A stretch of DNA of 56,616 nucleotides, taken from contig JAFVTI010000022.1 of NCBI GenBank assembly GCA_017503325.1, positions 1 through 56,616 on the forward strand, given 5' to 3'. This document shows positions 41,372-49,562 of the stretch, one piece after another. A program made the position numbers and the translations under genes. The stretch is from Clostridia bacterium (GTDB lineage: Bacteria; Bacillota; Clostridia; Oscillospirales; CAG-272). Positions within the stretch are counted from its first letter, which is position 1. Each line of letters begins with the position of its first letter. Below the pieces are notes generated by a model, which saw nothing but the letters and a program-made list of their open reading frames with translations, had not been told where the DNA came from and did not search any database.

Positions 41372-42343
41372 ATGTCGGTTTCTGTATCGCAGAATATTAC
41401 ACAGGTTTATACCAAGATCAAGGACAACATCGGTAAGGTCATCGTAGGTAAAGAGGACACCATTGATATGCTGCTGGTTTCCATGCTGTGCGGCGGTCAC
41501 GTGCTGCTGGAGGACGTGCCCGGCACGGGTAAGACCATGCTGATCAAGTCGCTGGCTGCCAGTGTTGGCTGCTCCTTCAAGCGTATTCAGTTCACGCCCG
41601 ACCTGTTGCCCTCAGATATCACGGGCATCAACTTCTTTAATATGAAAAAGTCCGAGTTTGAGTTTGTGCCCGGCCCGATCTTTGCCAACATCGTGCTCGC
41701 GGACGAGATCAACCGTGCCACTCCCAAGACGCAGTCGGGTCTTTTGGAATGTATGGAAGAGGGTCAGACCACCATCGACGGTAAGACCTATCGCTTAGCC
41801 GCCCCCTTTATGGTCATTGCAACCCAGAACCCCGTAGAGAATATGGGTACCTTCCCGCTGCCCGAGGCACAGCTGGACAGATTTTTGATGAAGGGCAGCA
41901 TGGAATATCCCAACCACATCGAGGGCGTCAACATTCTGGAGCGTTTTGATAAGGCAAGCCCTCTGGAGACGCTTTCGCCCGTGGTCACCGAGCAGGAGCT
42001 TTGCCGCGCGATCGAGGAGCTGCCCAAGGTGTACGTTTGCCGCGAGCTGATGAGCTACATTACCAACATCGTGGAGAGAACCAGAAAATATCCCAAGGTT
42101 ATTCTGGGCGTCAGCCCCCGCGGTGCGCTTTCCTTGATGAGAGCCTCCAAGGGATACGCTGCCATTGCGGGCAGAAACTACGTCATTCCGGACGACGTCA
42201 AGCGTGCCGCACACCCTGTGCTGGACCACAGAATCATGCTGGAAAATTCCGCGCGTATTCATAAGAATGCGGCGTATAACGTCATAGAAGACATTCTCGG
42301 TATGGTCACCGTTCCCACCGAGGCTGTGTTTGAGGAGAGATAA
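41372..42343 (+). CDS. MoxR family AAA+ ATPase
   Basis: 323 residues. AAA_3 features: VIVGKEDTIDMLLVSMLCGGHVLLEDVPGTGKT (Walker A), NIVLADEINRATPKTQSGLLE (Walker B), NPVENMGTFPLPEAQLDRFLMK (sensor/arginine region) and a C-terminal lid. MoxR ATPases act as chaperones for maturation of partner complexes and nearly always sit next to DUF58 genes, as here. GGAGG precedes the chosen ATG; the stop overlaps the next start (TAATG). Confidence 0.94.
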   Translation: MSVSVSQNITQVYTKIKDNIGKVIVGKEDTIDMLLVSMLCGGHVLLEDVPGTGKTMLIKSLAASVGCSFKRIQFTPDLLPSDITGINFFNMKKSEFEFVPGPIFANIVLADEINRATPKTQSGLLECMEEGQTTIDGKTYRLAAPFMVIATQNPVENMGTFPLPEAQLDRFLMKGSMEYPNHIEGVNILERFDKASPLETLSPVVTEQELCRAIEELPKVYVCRELMSYITNIVERTRKYPKVILGVSPRGALSLMRASKGYAAIAGRNYVIPDDVKRAAHPVLDHRIMLENSARIHKNAAYNVIEDILGMVTVPTEAVFEER

Positions 42344-43533
42344 TGTCGGCTGAAGCATTAAAAGGCGTTGCCGAGTACATCACGGACATGGCCGACCGAC
42401 TCGTGGAGTTTGCAAAAACCCCCGAGTTTTACGTGCTTGTCTCGCTGCTTGCTCTTGCGCTGGTGGCACTTGTGCTGTACCGCATTTATATCGCCCTGCG
42501 CAACAAGCGGCTTGGAAGGATCGAGTATTCACGCTCGTTCTCCGAGGTCGGTGTGTACGAGGGCGACGAGGTCGAGCTGATCGAAACCGTGCGCAACACG
42601 GGCGCGTTTCCGCTTTTGTGGGTGGATATCGAGTCGTATTTCTACAACGAGCTGGAGCTGGAGGAATACGAGCGCGACCCTGAGGAAAAGGACAAGATGC
42701 AATATCTGATCAGCCGATTCAATCTGTGGCCGTATATGCAGATCCGCCGCAGGCATAAGGTTATTTGCAAAAAAAGAGGGCATTATTCCTTGCACGTTGC
42801 GTCCATCTATTCCAAAACCGGGCCGATCGCACAGGATGCGCCCGCGGAAATTTACGTGTACCCCAAGGCGATCCCCTTGGATATGCAGGATTTTGCGCAA
42901 GGAAGGCTACAGGGCGACTACGTCAGCCGCCGCCCGCTTTATCAGGATCCCTTTTCCTTTGCGGGCATTCGCGATTATCGCTTTGGCGATCAGATCTCGC
43001 AGATCAACTTCAAGGCGTCGGCGCGCGTGCCGTTTGGCGGTGCGTCCACCTCGCCCTTCAAGGTCAATTCCAGAGAGTTTTGCGCCAGCCGACGCATGAT
43101 GATCTATATGGACTTCCACCTGCCCATGGGGCAGAGCATGGAGGGCGCGGAATATAACCGCCGCGGAGAGCAGGGGCTTTCCTTCTGCGCGGCCTTGGTC
43201 AGAGACGCTGCCTTTGGCGGTTTTCGCGTGGGCTTTGCCGCAAACTGCAAGTCGCAGAACGGCGAGATGTCGCTGCGATTCCCCTGCGAGAGCGGTCAGG
43301 CGCACATGCTGGAGATCTTGAAGGAAATGGCCTGCATCACGCCTCGCGAGGGCGGCTCGTTCGCGTCTCTTTTGGAGAACGCGGTCACAGAGGGCATGGC
43401 GGATACCGAGATCGTGATCGTGGCCTTTGCCGAAAACCCCGAGGTGCAGGCAAGGACCGACGCGCTGGAGCGTCTTGGCAACTCGGTGCAGGTGATCATT
43501 TTGGAAGGGGAGGACGCTTGGGATGTCGAATGA
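42343..43533 (+). CDS. DUF58 domain membrane protein
   Basis: 396 residues. An N-terminal membrane segment (about 30-48, FYVLVSLLALALVALVLYRI) is followed by the DUF58 core YQDPFSFAGIRDYRFGDQISQINFKASARV and a vWA-like C-terminal region. The family works with MoxR ATPases, often with a transglutaminase-like membrane protein; here the third member is instead the TPR-like protein encoded downstream. Start overlaps the MoxR stop by 1 bp, stop overlaps the next gene by 11 bp. Confidence 0.9.
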   Translation: MSAEALKGVAEYITDMADRLVEFAKTPEFYVLVSLLALALVALVLYRIYIALRNKRLGRIEYSRSFSEVGVYEGDEVELIETVRNTGAFPLLWVDIESYFYNELELEEYERDPEEKDKMQYLISRFNLWPYMQIRRRHKVICKKRGHYSLHVASIYSKTGPIAQDAPAEIYVYPKAIPLDMQDFAQGRLQGDYVSRRPLYQDPFSFAGIRDYRFGDQISQINFKASARVPFGGASTSPFKVNSREFCASRRMMIYMDFHLPMGQSMEGAEYNRRGEQGLSFCAALVRDAAFGGFRVGFAANCKSQNGEMSLRFPCESGQAHMLEILKEMACITPREGGSFASLLENAVTEGMADTEIVIVAFAENPEVQARTDALERLGNSVQVIILEGEDAWDVE

Positions 43534-44992
43534 AGCAAAGCTGAATCAACAGTATACAGAGCTGATGCATCGGTTTGCAAGCACCTCTACCTGGCGCGAA
43601 TTCTTGGAGCTTGCAAAGCAGTTCCGCGAGCTGGATACCTTTAAGGATGCCTCTGCCTACTATACCAAGTGCGTGCGTGCGGCATCCGCGGGCGCGTACC
43701 GCGAATATCGCGAGGATTTTACCTCCCGCCCCGATCTGTGCAGTGACGATTATTTCGAGGCAGCGCAGGTGCTCTCGCAGATCTCGGACTACATGGATGC
43801 GCGCGAGTGGGCGCGCACCTATAAGGCCAAGGCTACCGCACTTTGCTATGCCGAGGCGATCACGCTGTACGAGCAGAGCGAGGGCCGCTGGCAGGATATG
43901 CGTGAGGCGTATTACAAGATGAATAAGATCAAGGGATACAAGGATTCCCGCGATCTTTCCGAGAGATATCAGAAGCACTATGCCGAATGTGCGTACGCAG
44001 CGGCCAACGAGCTTTACGAAAAGGCGCAATCGGGCCCCGAATTGATCGAGGCGGCCGAGATTTTTGAGCAGATCTCCGAGTATTCGGATAGCGCAACGCT
44101 TGCGCAAAAGGCACGCAAGGCTGCCTCCAAATACAAGTCGAGCGCACCCAAAGCACCTAAAAAGCAAAAGAAATCCGTAGGGGGTGACGTTCCCGATGCC
44201 CAAAAATCCTCGTCTGTAGGGGGTGACGTCCCCGACGCCCCGCAGATCGTGCGCAAAAAGCGCGCGAGGGCAGAGGACAGCGTCAGCGGCGTGGACTTTG
44301 GTGAGATCTGGCACACCATCAACAAAAAGCGACTGATTTTGGGCATTGTGGGCGTGATCGTCTGCGGCGTCGGTCTTTGGGGCTCTGCATTCTTTGCCGC
44401 GCACAATATCGATCCCTCAAACGATTTTTTGGTGCTGCACGGTGACAAGATCAGAGGCATCAGCGTTCTCATGGTCGCGGGCGGCGCAGTATTTGCCATC
44501 ATTGAATTTATCCGCATGCTCTCCCCCTCGCTCAAGCGTAAGCTTGCGCTCAAGGTGCTGGAGGTAGGCAAGCGCGTGGCAAAGCCGGTGCTCAAGGCAG
44601 TCAACCGCGTGCTGGGCTTTGTGGGCATTTCTATCGGCAAGCAAAGGCTCAAGGGCAAGGACGAAAAGAGCTTTGTCTACACAGAAAAGCAAACCAAGGC
44701 CAAAAAGGCCAAAAAGCTGCGTAACGAGGGCAAGTGGCACGAGCTGCCCGACAACGCTGCGCGCGTGCGCTTCATTTTTGTGGACTATATGATCCGCAAG
44801 ATCAAGCAAGGGTACAGCATGAAGTATCATCAAACGCCCCGGGAGATCGGGCGCGAGATTGCAATCGAGGACGACGAAAAGCAGCTGTTTGAGGTTTACC
44901 AGACCGCGCGCTACGCGGGAAAAGCCGCCAACGAGGTCATTGACAACGAGCTGGTGGATAACCTGGTCAAGATCAACGTGAAAAGATCATAA
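43523..44992 (+). CDS. TPR-like membrane protein of the MoxR-DUF58 operon (hypothetical)
   Basis: 489 residues. Residues 1-200 are helical repeats resembling tetratricopeptide repeats (FRELDTFKDASAYYTKC, MNKIKGYKDSRDLSERY, FEQISEYSDSATLAQK). A Lys-rich linker with a duplicated SVGGDVPDA follows (about 218-240). Two transmembrane helices lie at about 273-292 and 310-332. The basic C-terminal region (YTEKQTKAKKAKKL, HELPDNAARVRFIFVDYM, YHQTPREIG) resembles the end of DUF4129-type proteins from MoxR operons. It probably completes a membrane complex with the two genes before it. Function unknown. Ribosome site GGGGAGG. Confidence 0.7.
   Translation: MSNEAKLNQQYTELMHRFASTSTWREFLELAKQFRELDTFKDASAYYTKCVRAASAGAYREYREDFTSRPDLCSDDYFEAAQVLSQISDYMDAREWARTYKAKATALCYAEAITLYEQSEGRWQDMREAYYKMNKIKGYKDSRDLSERYQKHYAECAYAAANELYEKAQSGPELIEAAEIFEQISEYSDSATLAQKARKAASKYKSSAPKAPKKQKKSVGGDVPDAQKSSSVGGDVPDAPQIVRKKRARAEDSVSGVDFGEIWHTINKKRLILGIVGVIVCGVGLWGSAFFAAHNIDPSNDFLVLHGDKIRGISVLMVAGGAVFAIIEFIRMLSPSLKRKLALKVLEVGKRVAKPVLKAVNRVLGFVGISIGKQRLKGKDEKSFVYTEKQTKAKKAKKLRNEGKWHELPDNAARVRFIFVDYMIRKIKQGYSMKYHQTPREIGREIAIEDDEKQLFEVYQTARYAGKAANEVIDNELVDNLVKINVKRS
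44177..44240. repeat. in-frame 25-bp direct repeat within the linker
   Basis: Two copies of a 25-bp unit starting GTAGGGGGTGACGT (44177-44201 and 44216-44240), differing at 2 positions, encode SVGGDVPDA twice. The GTAGGGG...CCC shape resembles the intergenic palindromic repeat at 81-208. Confidence 0.75.
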
Positions 44993-44996
44993 AAAG

Positions 44997-45048
44997 AAAA
45001 CTCTTGGCACGCCTGCCGACAAAGCGGGGGTGTCAAGAGTTTTTTTCT
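44997..45048. terminator. bidirectional terminator between convergent units
   Basis: AAAACTCTTG pairs with CAAGAGTTTT. TTTTTTTC follows on the plus strand and TTTTCTTTTT on the minus strand. Confidence 0.8.
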
Positions 45049-45052
45049 TATC

Positions 45053-45397
45053 CTACCCCATGAATAACAGCAGCGCGAGCAGGGGCAGGATCTCTGACGA
45101 GGCGTGCTTGCCCTCGTCGCCGCCGCGAGACATGAGCAAAATGAGCGCCAGCAGCAAAAGGTCGTCCGAGCGCAAGCCTCCAAAGCCCGAAAACAGCGAG
45201 GAGAGCAGGCCCTTTTCCTCGGCTTTTTCGGATACGGCAGAGGCGGGCAGGGAAAGGGGCTCGCTTTCGGGCTCGGGTGCTTGGGACGGCGGGTCGAGGG
45301 CTTGTTGCTCGTCCTGCGGCTCTGAGAAGGCGGTGCCGTTGTAATTGTCGGGAACAAACCCGGTGTGAAGCTGCCTGCGTGACGGTTTTACGTACAT
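45053..45397 (-). CDS. small hydrophobic-tailed protein, hypothetical (third of a sporulation-like trio)
   Basis: 114 residues. An N-terminal basic stretch (MYVKPSRRQLHTGFVPDNYNG), a Pro/Glu-rich spacer, then two hydrophobic Leu-rich blocks SDDLLLLALILLMS and SSEILPLLALLLFMG around a charged turn. Proteins with paired DD-LLLLALI blocks are common in Oscillospirales and lack a known role. The start has GGAGGTG. It lies 18 bp after the preceding gene and may be mother-cell expressed if the sigma-K-like promoter at 46010-46037 is real. Confidence 0.6.
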   Translation of the reverse strand: MYVKPSRRQLHTGFVPDNYNGTAFSEPQDEQQALDPPSQAPEPESEPLSLPASAVSEKAEEKGLLSSLFSGFGGLRSDDLLLLALILLMSRGGDEGKHASSEILPLLALLLFMG

Positions 45398-45415
45398 ATT
45401 CACCTCCATACGATA

Positions 45416-45748
45416 TCAGCGTAGCTGCCGCATGATCTCACCAAGGCGACCAAGCATGATCAGCTTATCGATCGCATCGCACCGCCCGGGGCTCATATAG
45501 GGCTTGAGCGCGAGCAGCAGCGCGGTCTTGTCATCCTTACAGTCCTTGCCTTCCGTCCCCTTGGCTATGGGACCAAGGGCCGACATGAGTGCAGGCAGCT
45601 TGGTAAGCAGCTCGGGCGGAATCGCGCCAAATAGACCCGCATCTGCACCAACGGGCACGCTTGCGGGCTCGGGGCTTTGCTCATCTGCCGCCGCCTGCAC
45701 CTCAGGGTCATCCAAAAGGCCGGACAGAATGTCCCGTCCCTCAGCCAT
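45416..45748 (-). CDS. small conserved hypothetical protein (second of trio)
   Basis: 110 residues, acidic N terminus (GRDILSGLLDDPEVQAAADE), a middle segment PPELLTKLPALMSALGP and a C-terminal helical part DDKTALLLALKPYMSPGRCD plus AIDKLIMLGRLGEIMRQL. No signal peptide. I recognise the pattern from Clostridia genomes but know of no function. The start overlaps the previous stop by 8 bp; the ribosome site is weak, so translational coupling is likely. Confidence 0.6.
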   Translation of the reverse strand: MAEGRDILSGLLDDPEVQAAADEQSPEPASVPVGADAGLFGAIPPELLTKLPALMSALGPIAKGTEGKDCKDDKTALLLALKPYMSPGRCDAIDKLIMLGRLGEIMRQLR

Positions 45749-45974
45749 GGTGCTGCCCACCCTTTTGCATGTTGGAAATCTGCTCGGCAGCGCGGGCAAG
45801 ATCCTCGTCGGTGGCCATGGAAAGCGCTGCGCGGATGGCTGCTATGTTGGCAGCGTTGATTTGTATGGCCGAAGCATCGATCCCTGCCTCGCCTGCCAAC
45901 TTTTTGATCACGATGGCAAGCTGCTTGTCGTTCAGGGCAAGCAGCTTGTTTACTGCGTTACGGTCGAGTGTCAT
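45741..45974 (-). CDS. small conserved hypothetical protein (first of trio)
   Basis: 77 residues beginning MTLDRNAVNKLLALNDKQL and continuing as an alpha-helical protein (ALSMATDEDLARAAEQISNM). The ATG at 45974 has AAGGAGG 6 nt before; three upstream in-frame ATGs are less well placed. No membrane segment. First gene of the leftward trio, with a possible sporulation promoter 36 bp upstream. Function unknown. Confidence 0.6.
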   Translation of the reverse strand: MTLDRNAVNKLLALNDKQLAIVIKKLAGEAGIDASAIQINAANIAAIRAALSMATDEDLARAAEQISNMQKGGQHHG

Positions 45975-46009
45975 GTTCATCCTCCTTTTCATGTTCGGCT
46001 TTGCTTTAA

Positions 46010-46037
46010 TAGGGTATGATGCAGATGAAAATTCTGT
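46010..46037 (-). promoter_or_regulatory. possible sigma-K promoter of the small-protein trio
   Basis: On the minus strand AC, 17-bp spacer, CATACCCTA fits the mother-cell sigma-K pattern AC-N16/17-CATANNNTA. No sigma-A promoter is apparent. The pattern is short, so chance is possible. Confidence 0.35.
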
Positions 46038-46045
46038 GAAAACCG

Positions 46046-46075
46046 TAGACAAATCGGGAAAAAGTATGGTATAAT
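46046..46075 (+). promoter_or_regulatory. sigma-A promoter of the lipid kinase gene
   Basis: TAGACA, 18-bp spacer, TATAAT, 43 bp before the ATG. Confidence 0.65.
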
Positions 46076-46118
46076 AAACTGATTGAGTGTATCAAATTCA
46101 ACCAAAAGGAAAAGGATT

Positions 46119-47087
46119 ATGAATCAGAACGTAAAACACGTCTTTATCGTCAATCCCGCTGCGGGAAAGGGAGAAAAGCAGGCCGGGCTGTGCGAGCAGA
46201 TCGACTTTGTTTGCCAAAAGATGGATGTGGACTATGAAATACATACGACCACCTGCTGCGGTGAGACGACCGAATACGTGCGCTCCTGCTGCCTGCAGCA
46301 TCCCGACACCGAGCTGCGCTTTTATGCCTGCGGCGGTGACGGCACGGTCAGCGAAACGGTCAACGGCGCGTATGGCTTTGCCAATGCGGCGGTTGGCGTG
46401 ATTCCCGTGGGCACGGGCAACGATCTTGTGCGCAATTTCGAGGGGAATGAGGCGTTTTTGGACGTGGCAGCGCAGCTGGAGGGAGAGGTCACCGAGCTGG
46501 ATCTGCTGCAATATAACGGTAAGCTTTGCACCAATATGGTCAATATCGGATTTGACTGCGAGGTGGTCAAGCAGACTGCCAAGCTCAAAAGAAGCAAGCT
46601 GATCCCGGGCGGCATGGCGTATATCGCGGGTCTTGTGATCACGCTGATTCGCAAGCCGGGTGTCAAGGCACGCGTGTCTGTGGACGGCGGCGAGGAGCAG
46701 CAAAGACGCATGCTGCTGACGGCTGTGGCAAACGGCTCCTGGTGCGGCGGCGGCTTCCATTCCACCCCCTTGGCCTTGCTTGACGACGGCGTGATGGACG
46801 TACTGCTGATCAAAAACGTGACCAGAATCCGCTTTCTGACGCTGGTCAAGCTGTATAAGACGGGCACGTTTATTGACAACAAAAAGGCAAGGAAAGTCAT
46901 TGATTACGTCAAGTGCGAGCGCATTCGCTATTCGTTTGACGCCACGCAAAGCATCTGCGTGGACGGTGAGATTGACGAGGTGGACGAGCTGGAGATCTCT
47001 GTTGCGCGTAACGCTTTGCGCTTTGTGCTCCCGCGCGGTGTCCATTATAAGCCCGAGGCTAAGGTGCTTCCCGCAGGCGTTTATTGA
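46119..47087 (+). CDS. diacylglycerol kinase family lipid kinase (YegS/DgkB-like)
   Basis: 322 residues. DAGK catalytic motifs: FIVNPAAGKG (residues 8-17), YACGGDGTVSETVNG (near 70) and VIPVGTGNDLVRNF; the C-terminal domain has NGSWCGGGFHSTPLALLDDGVMDV. It phosphorylates a diacylglycerol or a related lipid with ATP at the membrane face. AAGGAAAAGG precedes the ATG. The phosphodiesterase gene starts 1 bp after its stop. Confidence 0.92.
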   Translation: MNQNVKHVFIVNPAAGKGEKQAGLCEQIDFVCQKMDVDYEIHTTTCCGETTEYVRSCCLQHPDTELRFYACGGDGTVSETVNGAYGFANAAVGVIPVGTGNDLVRNFEGNEAFLDVAAQLEGEVTELDLLQYNGKLCTNMVNIGFDCEVVKQTAKLKRSKLIPGGMAYIAGLVITLIRKPGVKARVSVDGGEEQQRRMLLTAVANGSWCGGGFHSTPLALLDDGVMDVLLIKNVTRIRFLTLVKLYKTGTFIDNKKARKVIDYVKCERIRYSFDATQSICVDGEIDEVDELEISVARNALRFVLPRGVHYKPEAKVLPAGVY

Positions 47088-47088
47088 T

Positions 47089-47595
47089 ATGGAATATTTG
47101 GTAATTTCGGATTCCCACGGCAGAGCCGACCTTGTGGATCTGGCCATGCAAAGGCAGCTGCGCGTCCCCGATGCCGTGCTGTTTTTGGGCGACGGGCTGC
47201 ACGATCTGCGCGTGTTGGAATATCAGGACCTGAGCGTGCGGTGCGTGCGCGGCAATTGCGATTTTTCTTGTACGTTTGAAGGGCAGAGAGTGCCCGAGCA
47301 TGCTTTGCTTGAGGTGGGTGCTTACCGCATCCTGATGATGCACGGGCATACCCACGGCGTCAAGGGCGGTATGCAGCGCGCCCTTGCGTTTGCGGCCGAG
47401 GCAGGGGCGGACGTGCTTTTGTATGGGCACACGCATGTGCAAAGGCAGGAGTGGCTGGATGCGGGCACGCGCGTCGGCCTGCACGAGCTGCAAAAGCCGC
47501 TGCTCGTGTGCAATCCGGGCAGCCTGCACGACGGTCATTTCGGTACGCTGAGCGTGCGCAACGAGGGAGTATTATTCGGCTTTGGCCACCTGTAA
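47089..47595 (+). CDS. YfcE/MJ0936-type metallophosphoesterase
   Basis: 168 residues with the calcineurin-like metal motifs ISDSHGRADL (residue 6 on), FLGDGLHDL, VRGNCDFSC, LMMHGHTHGV and LYGHTHV. This is a small two-metal phosphodiesterase. The true start is the ATG at 47089 right after the lipid kinase stop; the longer ORF is an overlap artefact. No ribosome site of its own is obvious, so coupling is likely. Substrate unknown. Confidence 0.92.
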   Translation: MEYLVISDSHGRADLVDLAMQRQLRVPDAVLFLGDGLHDLRVLEYQDLSVRCVRGNCDFSCTFEGQRVPEHALLEVGAYRILMMHGHTHGVKGGMQRALAFAAEAGADVLLYGHTHVQRQEWLDAGTRVGLHELQKPLLVCNPGSLHDGHFGTLSVRNEGVLFGFGHL

Positions 47596-47601
47596 GGCAA
47601 C

Positions 47602-47627
47602 AAAAAAAGAACTCCCGTGGGGAGTTC
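47602..47627 (-). terminator. terminator of spoVG
   Basis: On the minus strand GAACTCCC pairs with GGGAGTTC around a 3-nt loop and is followed by seven T residues. Confidence 0.85.
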
Positions 47628-47648
47628 CTCTCTTGCGTTAAGCCCTAC

Positions 47649-47945
47649 TCAGAATGCAACGGGCTCCTCTGCGGGTGCCTGTGCTGCCAGCTCAAGCTCC
47701 TTGAAATAAGCCTCGACCACAGCGTTCTCCAGCGTAGCGCGGAACTGCGCATTGATGGGGTGAGCGATATCTCTGTAGGTCTCGTCGGGGTTCTTGCGGC
47801 TGGGCATTACGATGAAGTACTTCTCGCGCGCATAAATGACCTTTACGTCATGTACAGCCAGCTGATGATCAAAGGTGATGGAAGCGATGGCCTTCATCGG
47901 GCCTTCATCAAAAAGCTTTCTGATCTTGATATCTGTGATCTGCAT
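47649..47945 (-). CDS. spoVG: septation/sporulation regulator SpoVG
   Basis: 98 residues, normal length. Diagnostic segments are MQITDIKIRKL, MKAIASITFD, VHDVKVIYAREKYFIVMPSRK and YRDIAHPINAQFR. SpoVG is an RNA/DNA-binding regulator of septation, sporulation and surface functions. GGAGGT precedes the ATG. Monocistronic, divergent from murC. I did not find a clear sigma-H promoter in the 190-bp spacer. Confidence 0.95.
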   Translation of the reverse strand: MQITDIKIRKLFDEGPMKAIASITFDHQLAVHDVKVIYAREKYFIVMPSRKNPDETYRDIAHPINAQFRATLENAVVEAYFKELELAAQAPAEEPVAF

Positions 47946-48135
47946 AAATCAGACCTCCGTCTTCATAAAGTTACAGCATAGGAAGATCGAAACGTCATTC
48001 TAAAAAAGATAATACTGCATATACCAGTATAAAGCCGTAATGTGATCATTATTCAATCGCAATCGGTATTTTTTGTGAACTTGTCCGTTTTTTTGTGAAT
48101 AAATTATTTTTTTGAGTATTATACAAGGAGATAAT

Positions 48136-49536
48136 ATGGCAACTCCCAATACGCATTACGGCGCTGCGGCCATCGCCAAGATGATCGACGGCGCAAAGCA
48201 TATTCATTTTATCGGTGTGGGCGGCGTGATGATGTCCTCGCTTGCGCTGATCACGCATCAGCGCGGATACTCGGTCAGCGGAACCGACCGTTCGCGCACC
48301 GCCGTGACCGAGTCCCTGGAGGCCGCAGGCATCCGCGTGCTGTACGAGCATGACGCAGCGGCTGCCGAGGGTGCTGACATGGTGGTATATACCGTTGCCA
48401 TCTCACCCGAAAACCCCGAATACGCTTATGCGGGAAAAGAGGGGATCCCGTGCGTGTCCCGCGCGGATTACCTTGGCTATATCATGATGGGATACGTGCA
48501 CCGCGTGGGCATTGCGGGCATGCACGGTAAGAGCACCTGCACCTCGATGTGTGCACAGATCTTTGTGGATGCGGGCGCTGACCCCACCGTGCTCTCGGGT
48601 GCGACTACGGCCTGCCTTGGCGGTGCATACCGCATTGGCGGCAAGCAGAATTTTATTTTCGAGGCCTGCGAATATATGGATTCCTTCCTGGATTTCAATC
48701 CCGGTATTGCGGTCATTCTCAACGTGGAGATGGAGCACGTGGATTATTTCAAGAGCATGGAGCAGATCCGCACCTCGTTTGGCAAGTATGCCGATCTGAC
48801 GGGGGAGAGCGGCTTTGCCGTGGTCAATTGCGACGACTCCGAGGTCATGGCTTCGGTTGAGCAGTATCTGGGCGGGATTGTCACGTTTGGCATTGAGAAC
48901 GAATACGCCACCTTCCGCGCGATCAACCTGACCTACGAGGGCGGCTATCCCGCGTTTGACATTTTGCTGGACGGTGAGTTTTTCTCGCATATTGCGCTGT
49001 CCGTTCCGGGCAAGCATAACGTATATAACGCATTGGCAGCAGCCGCGTGCGCACACCTGTGCGGCATTTGCTCGGAGGATATCGCCCACGGACTGCACGC
49101 CTTTGGCGGTGCGGGCCGACGCATGGAATACAAGGGACGACTGAACGGCGCACCTGTGTACGACGATTACGGACATCACCCCACCGAGGTGGCGGCAACC
49201 CTGCAGGGCATGGGACAGATGGGCTTTGAGCGCGTGTTCTGCGTGTTCCAGCCGCATACGTACAGCCGCACCGCACAATTGGCGGATGCCTTTGTCAAGG
49301 CGTTTGCCGCAGCGGATCGCGTGATCTTGGTAGACATTTACGCCGCCAGAGAAAAGGACAGCAAGGGCATAAGCTCGGCAAAGCTGGCTTCCAGGATCGG
49401 CTCGCACGCGCGATATGTGCCGGATTACGACAAGATCGCGGCCATGCTGCAGGATGAAGTAAGTGAGCGCGACGTGGTGGTGATCATGGGTGCGGGCGAC
49501 GTATACCGCTTGTTTGAGCATTTGAAACTGAACTGA
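48136..49536 (+). CDS. murC: UDP-N-acetylmuramate--L-alanine ligase
   Basis: 466 residues, full-length Mur ligase. It has the N-terminal Rossmann GVGGVMMSSLA, the central ATP site GMHGKSTC (variant of GTHGKTTT), FEACEYMDSFLDF and EHVDYFKS, and a C-terminal DDYGHHPTEV and CVFQPHTYSR that identify MurC among Mur ligases. It adds L-alanine to UDP-MurNAc in the cytoplasm. AAGGAG sets the start. It begins a tight four-gene run with a phosphatase-fold protein, a metallo-beta-lactamase-fold lipoprotein and a YjbR-like protein. Confidence 0.94.
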   Translation: MATPNTHYGAAAIAKMIDGAKHIHFIGVGGVMMSSLALITHQRGYSVSGTDRSRTAVTESLEAAGIRVLYEHDAAAAEGADMVVYTVAISPENPEYAYAGKEGIPCVSRADYLGYIMMGYVHRVGIAGMHGKSTCTSMCAQIFVDAGADPTVLSGATTACLGGAYRIGGKQNFIFEACEYMDSFLDFNPGIAVILNVEMEHVDYFKSMEQIRTSFGKYADLTGESGFAVVNCDDSEVMASVEQYLGGIVTFGIENEYATFRAINLTYEGGYPAFDILLDGEFFSHIALSVPGKHNVYNALAAAACAHLCGICSEDIAHGLHAFGGAGRRMEYKGRLNGAPVYDDYGHHPTEVAATLQGMGQMGFERVFCVFQPHTYSRTAQLADAFVKAFAAADRVILVDIYAAREKDSKGISSAKLASRIGSHARYVPDYDKIAAMLQDEVSERDVVVIMGAGDVYRLFEHLKLN

Positions 49537-49562
49537 AAAATAAAAAATAAGGAGAGCGAAAC

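Noticed and set aside
44177..44240. CRISPR array
   Set aside because: Only two copies of a 25-bp repeat 14 bp apart, in a coding frame; no cas genes in the window.
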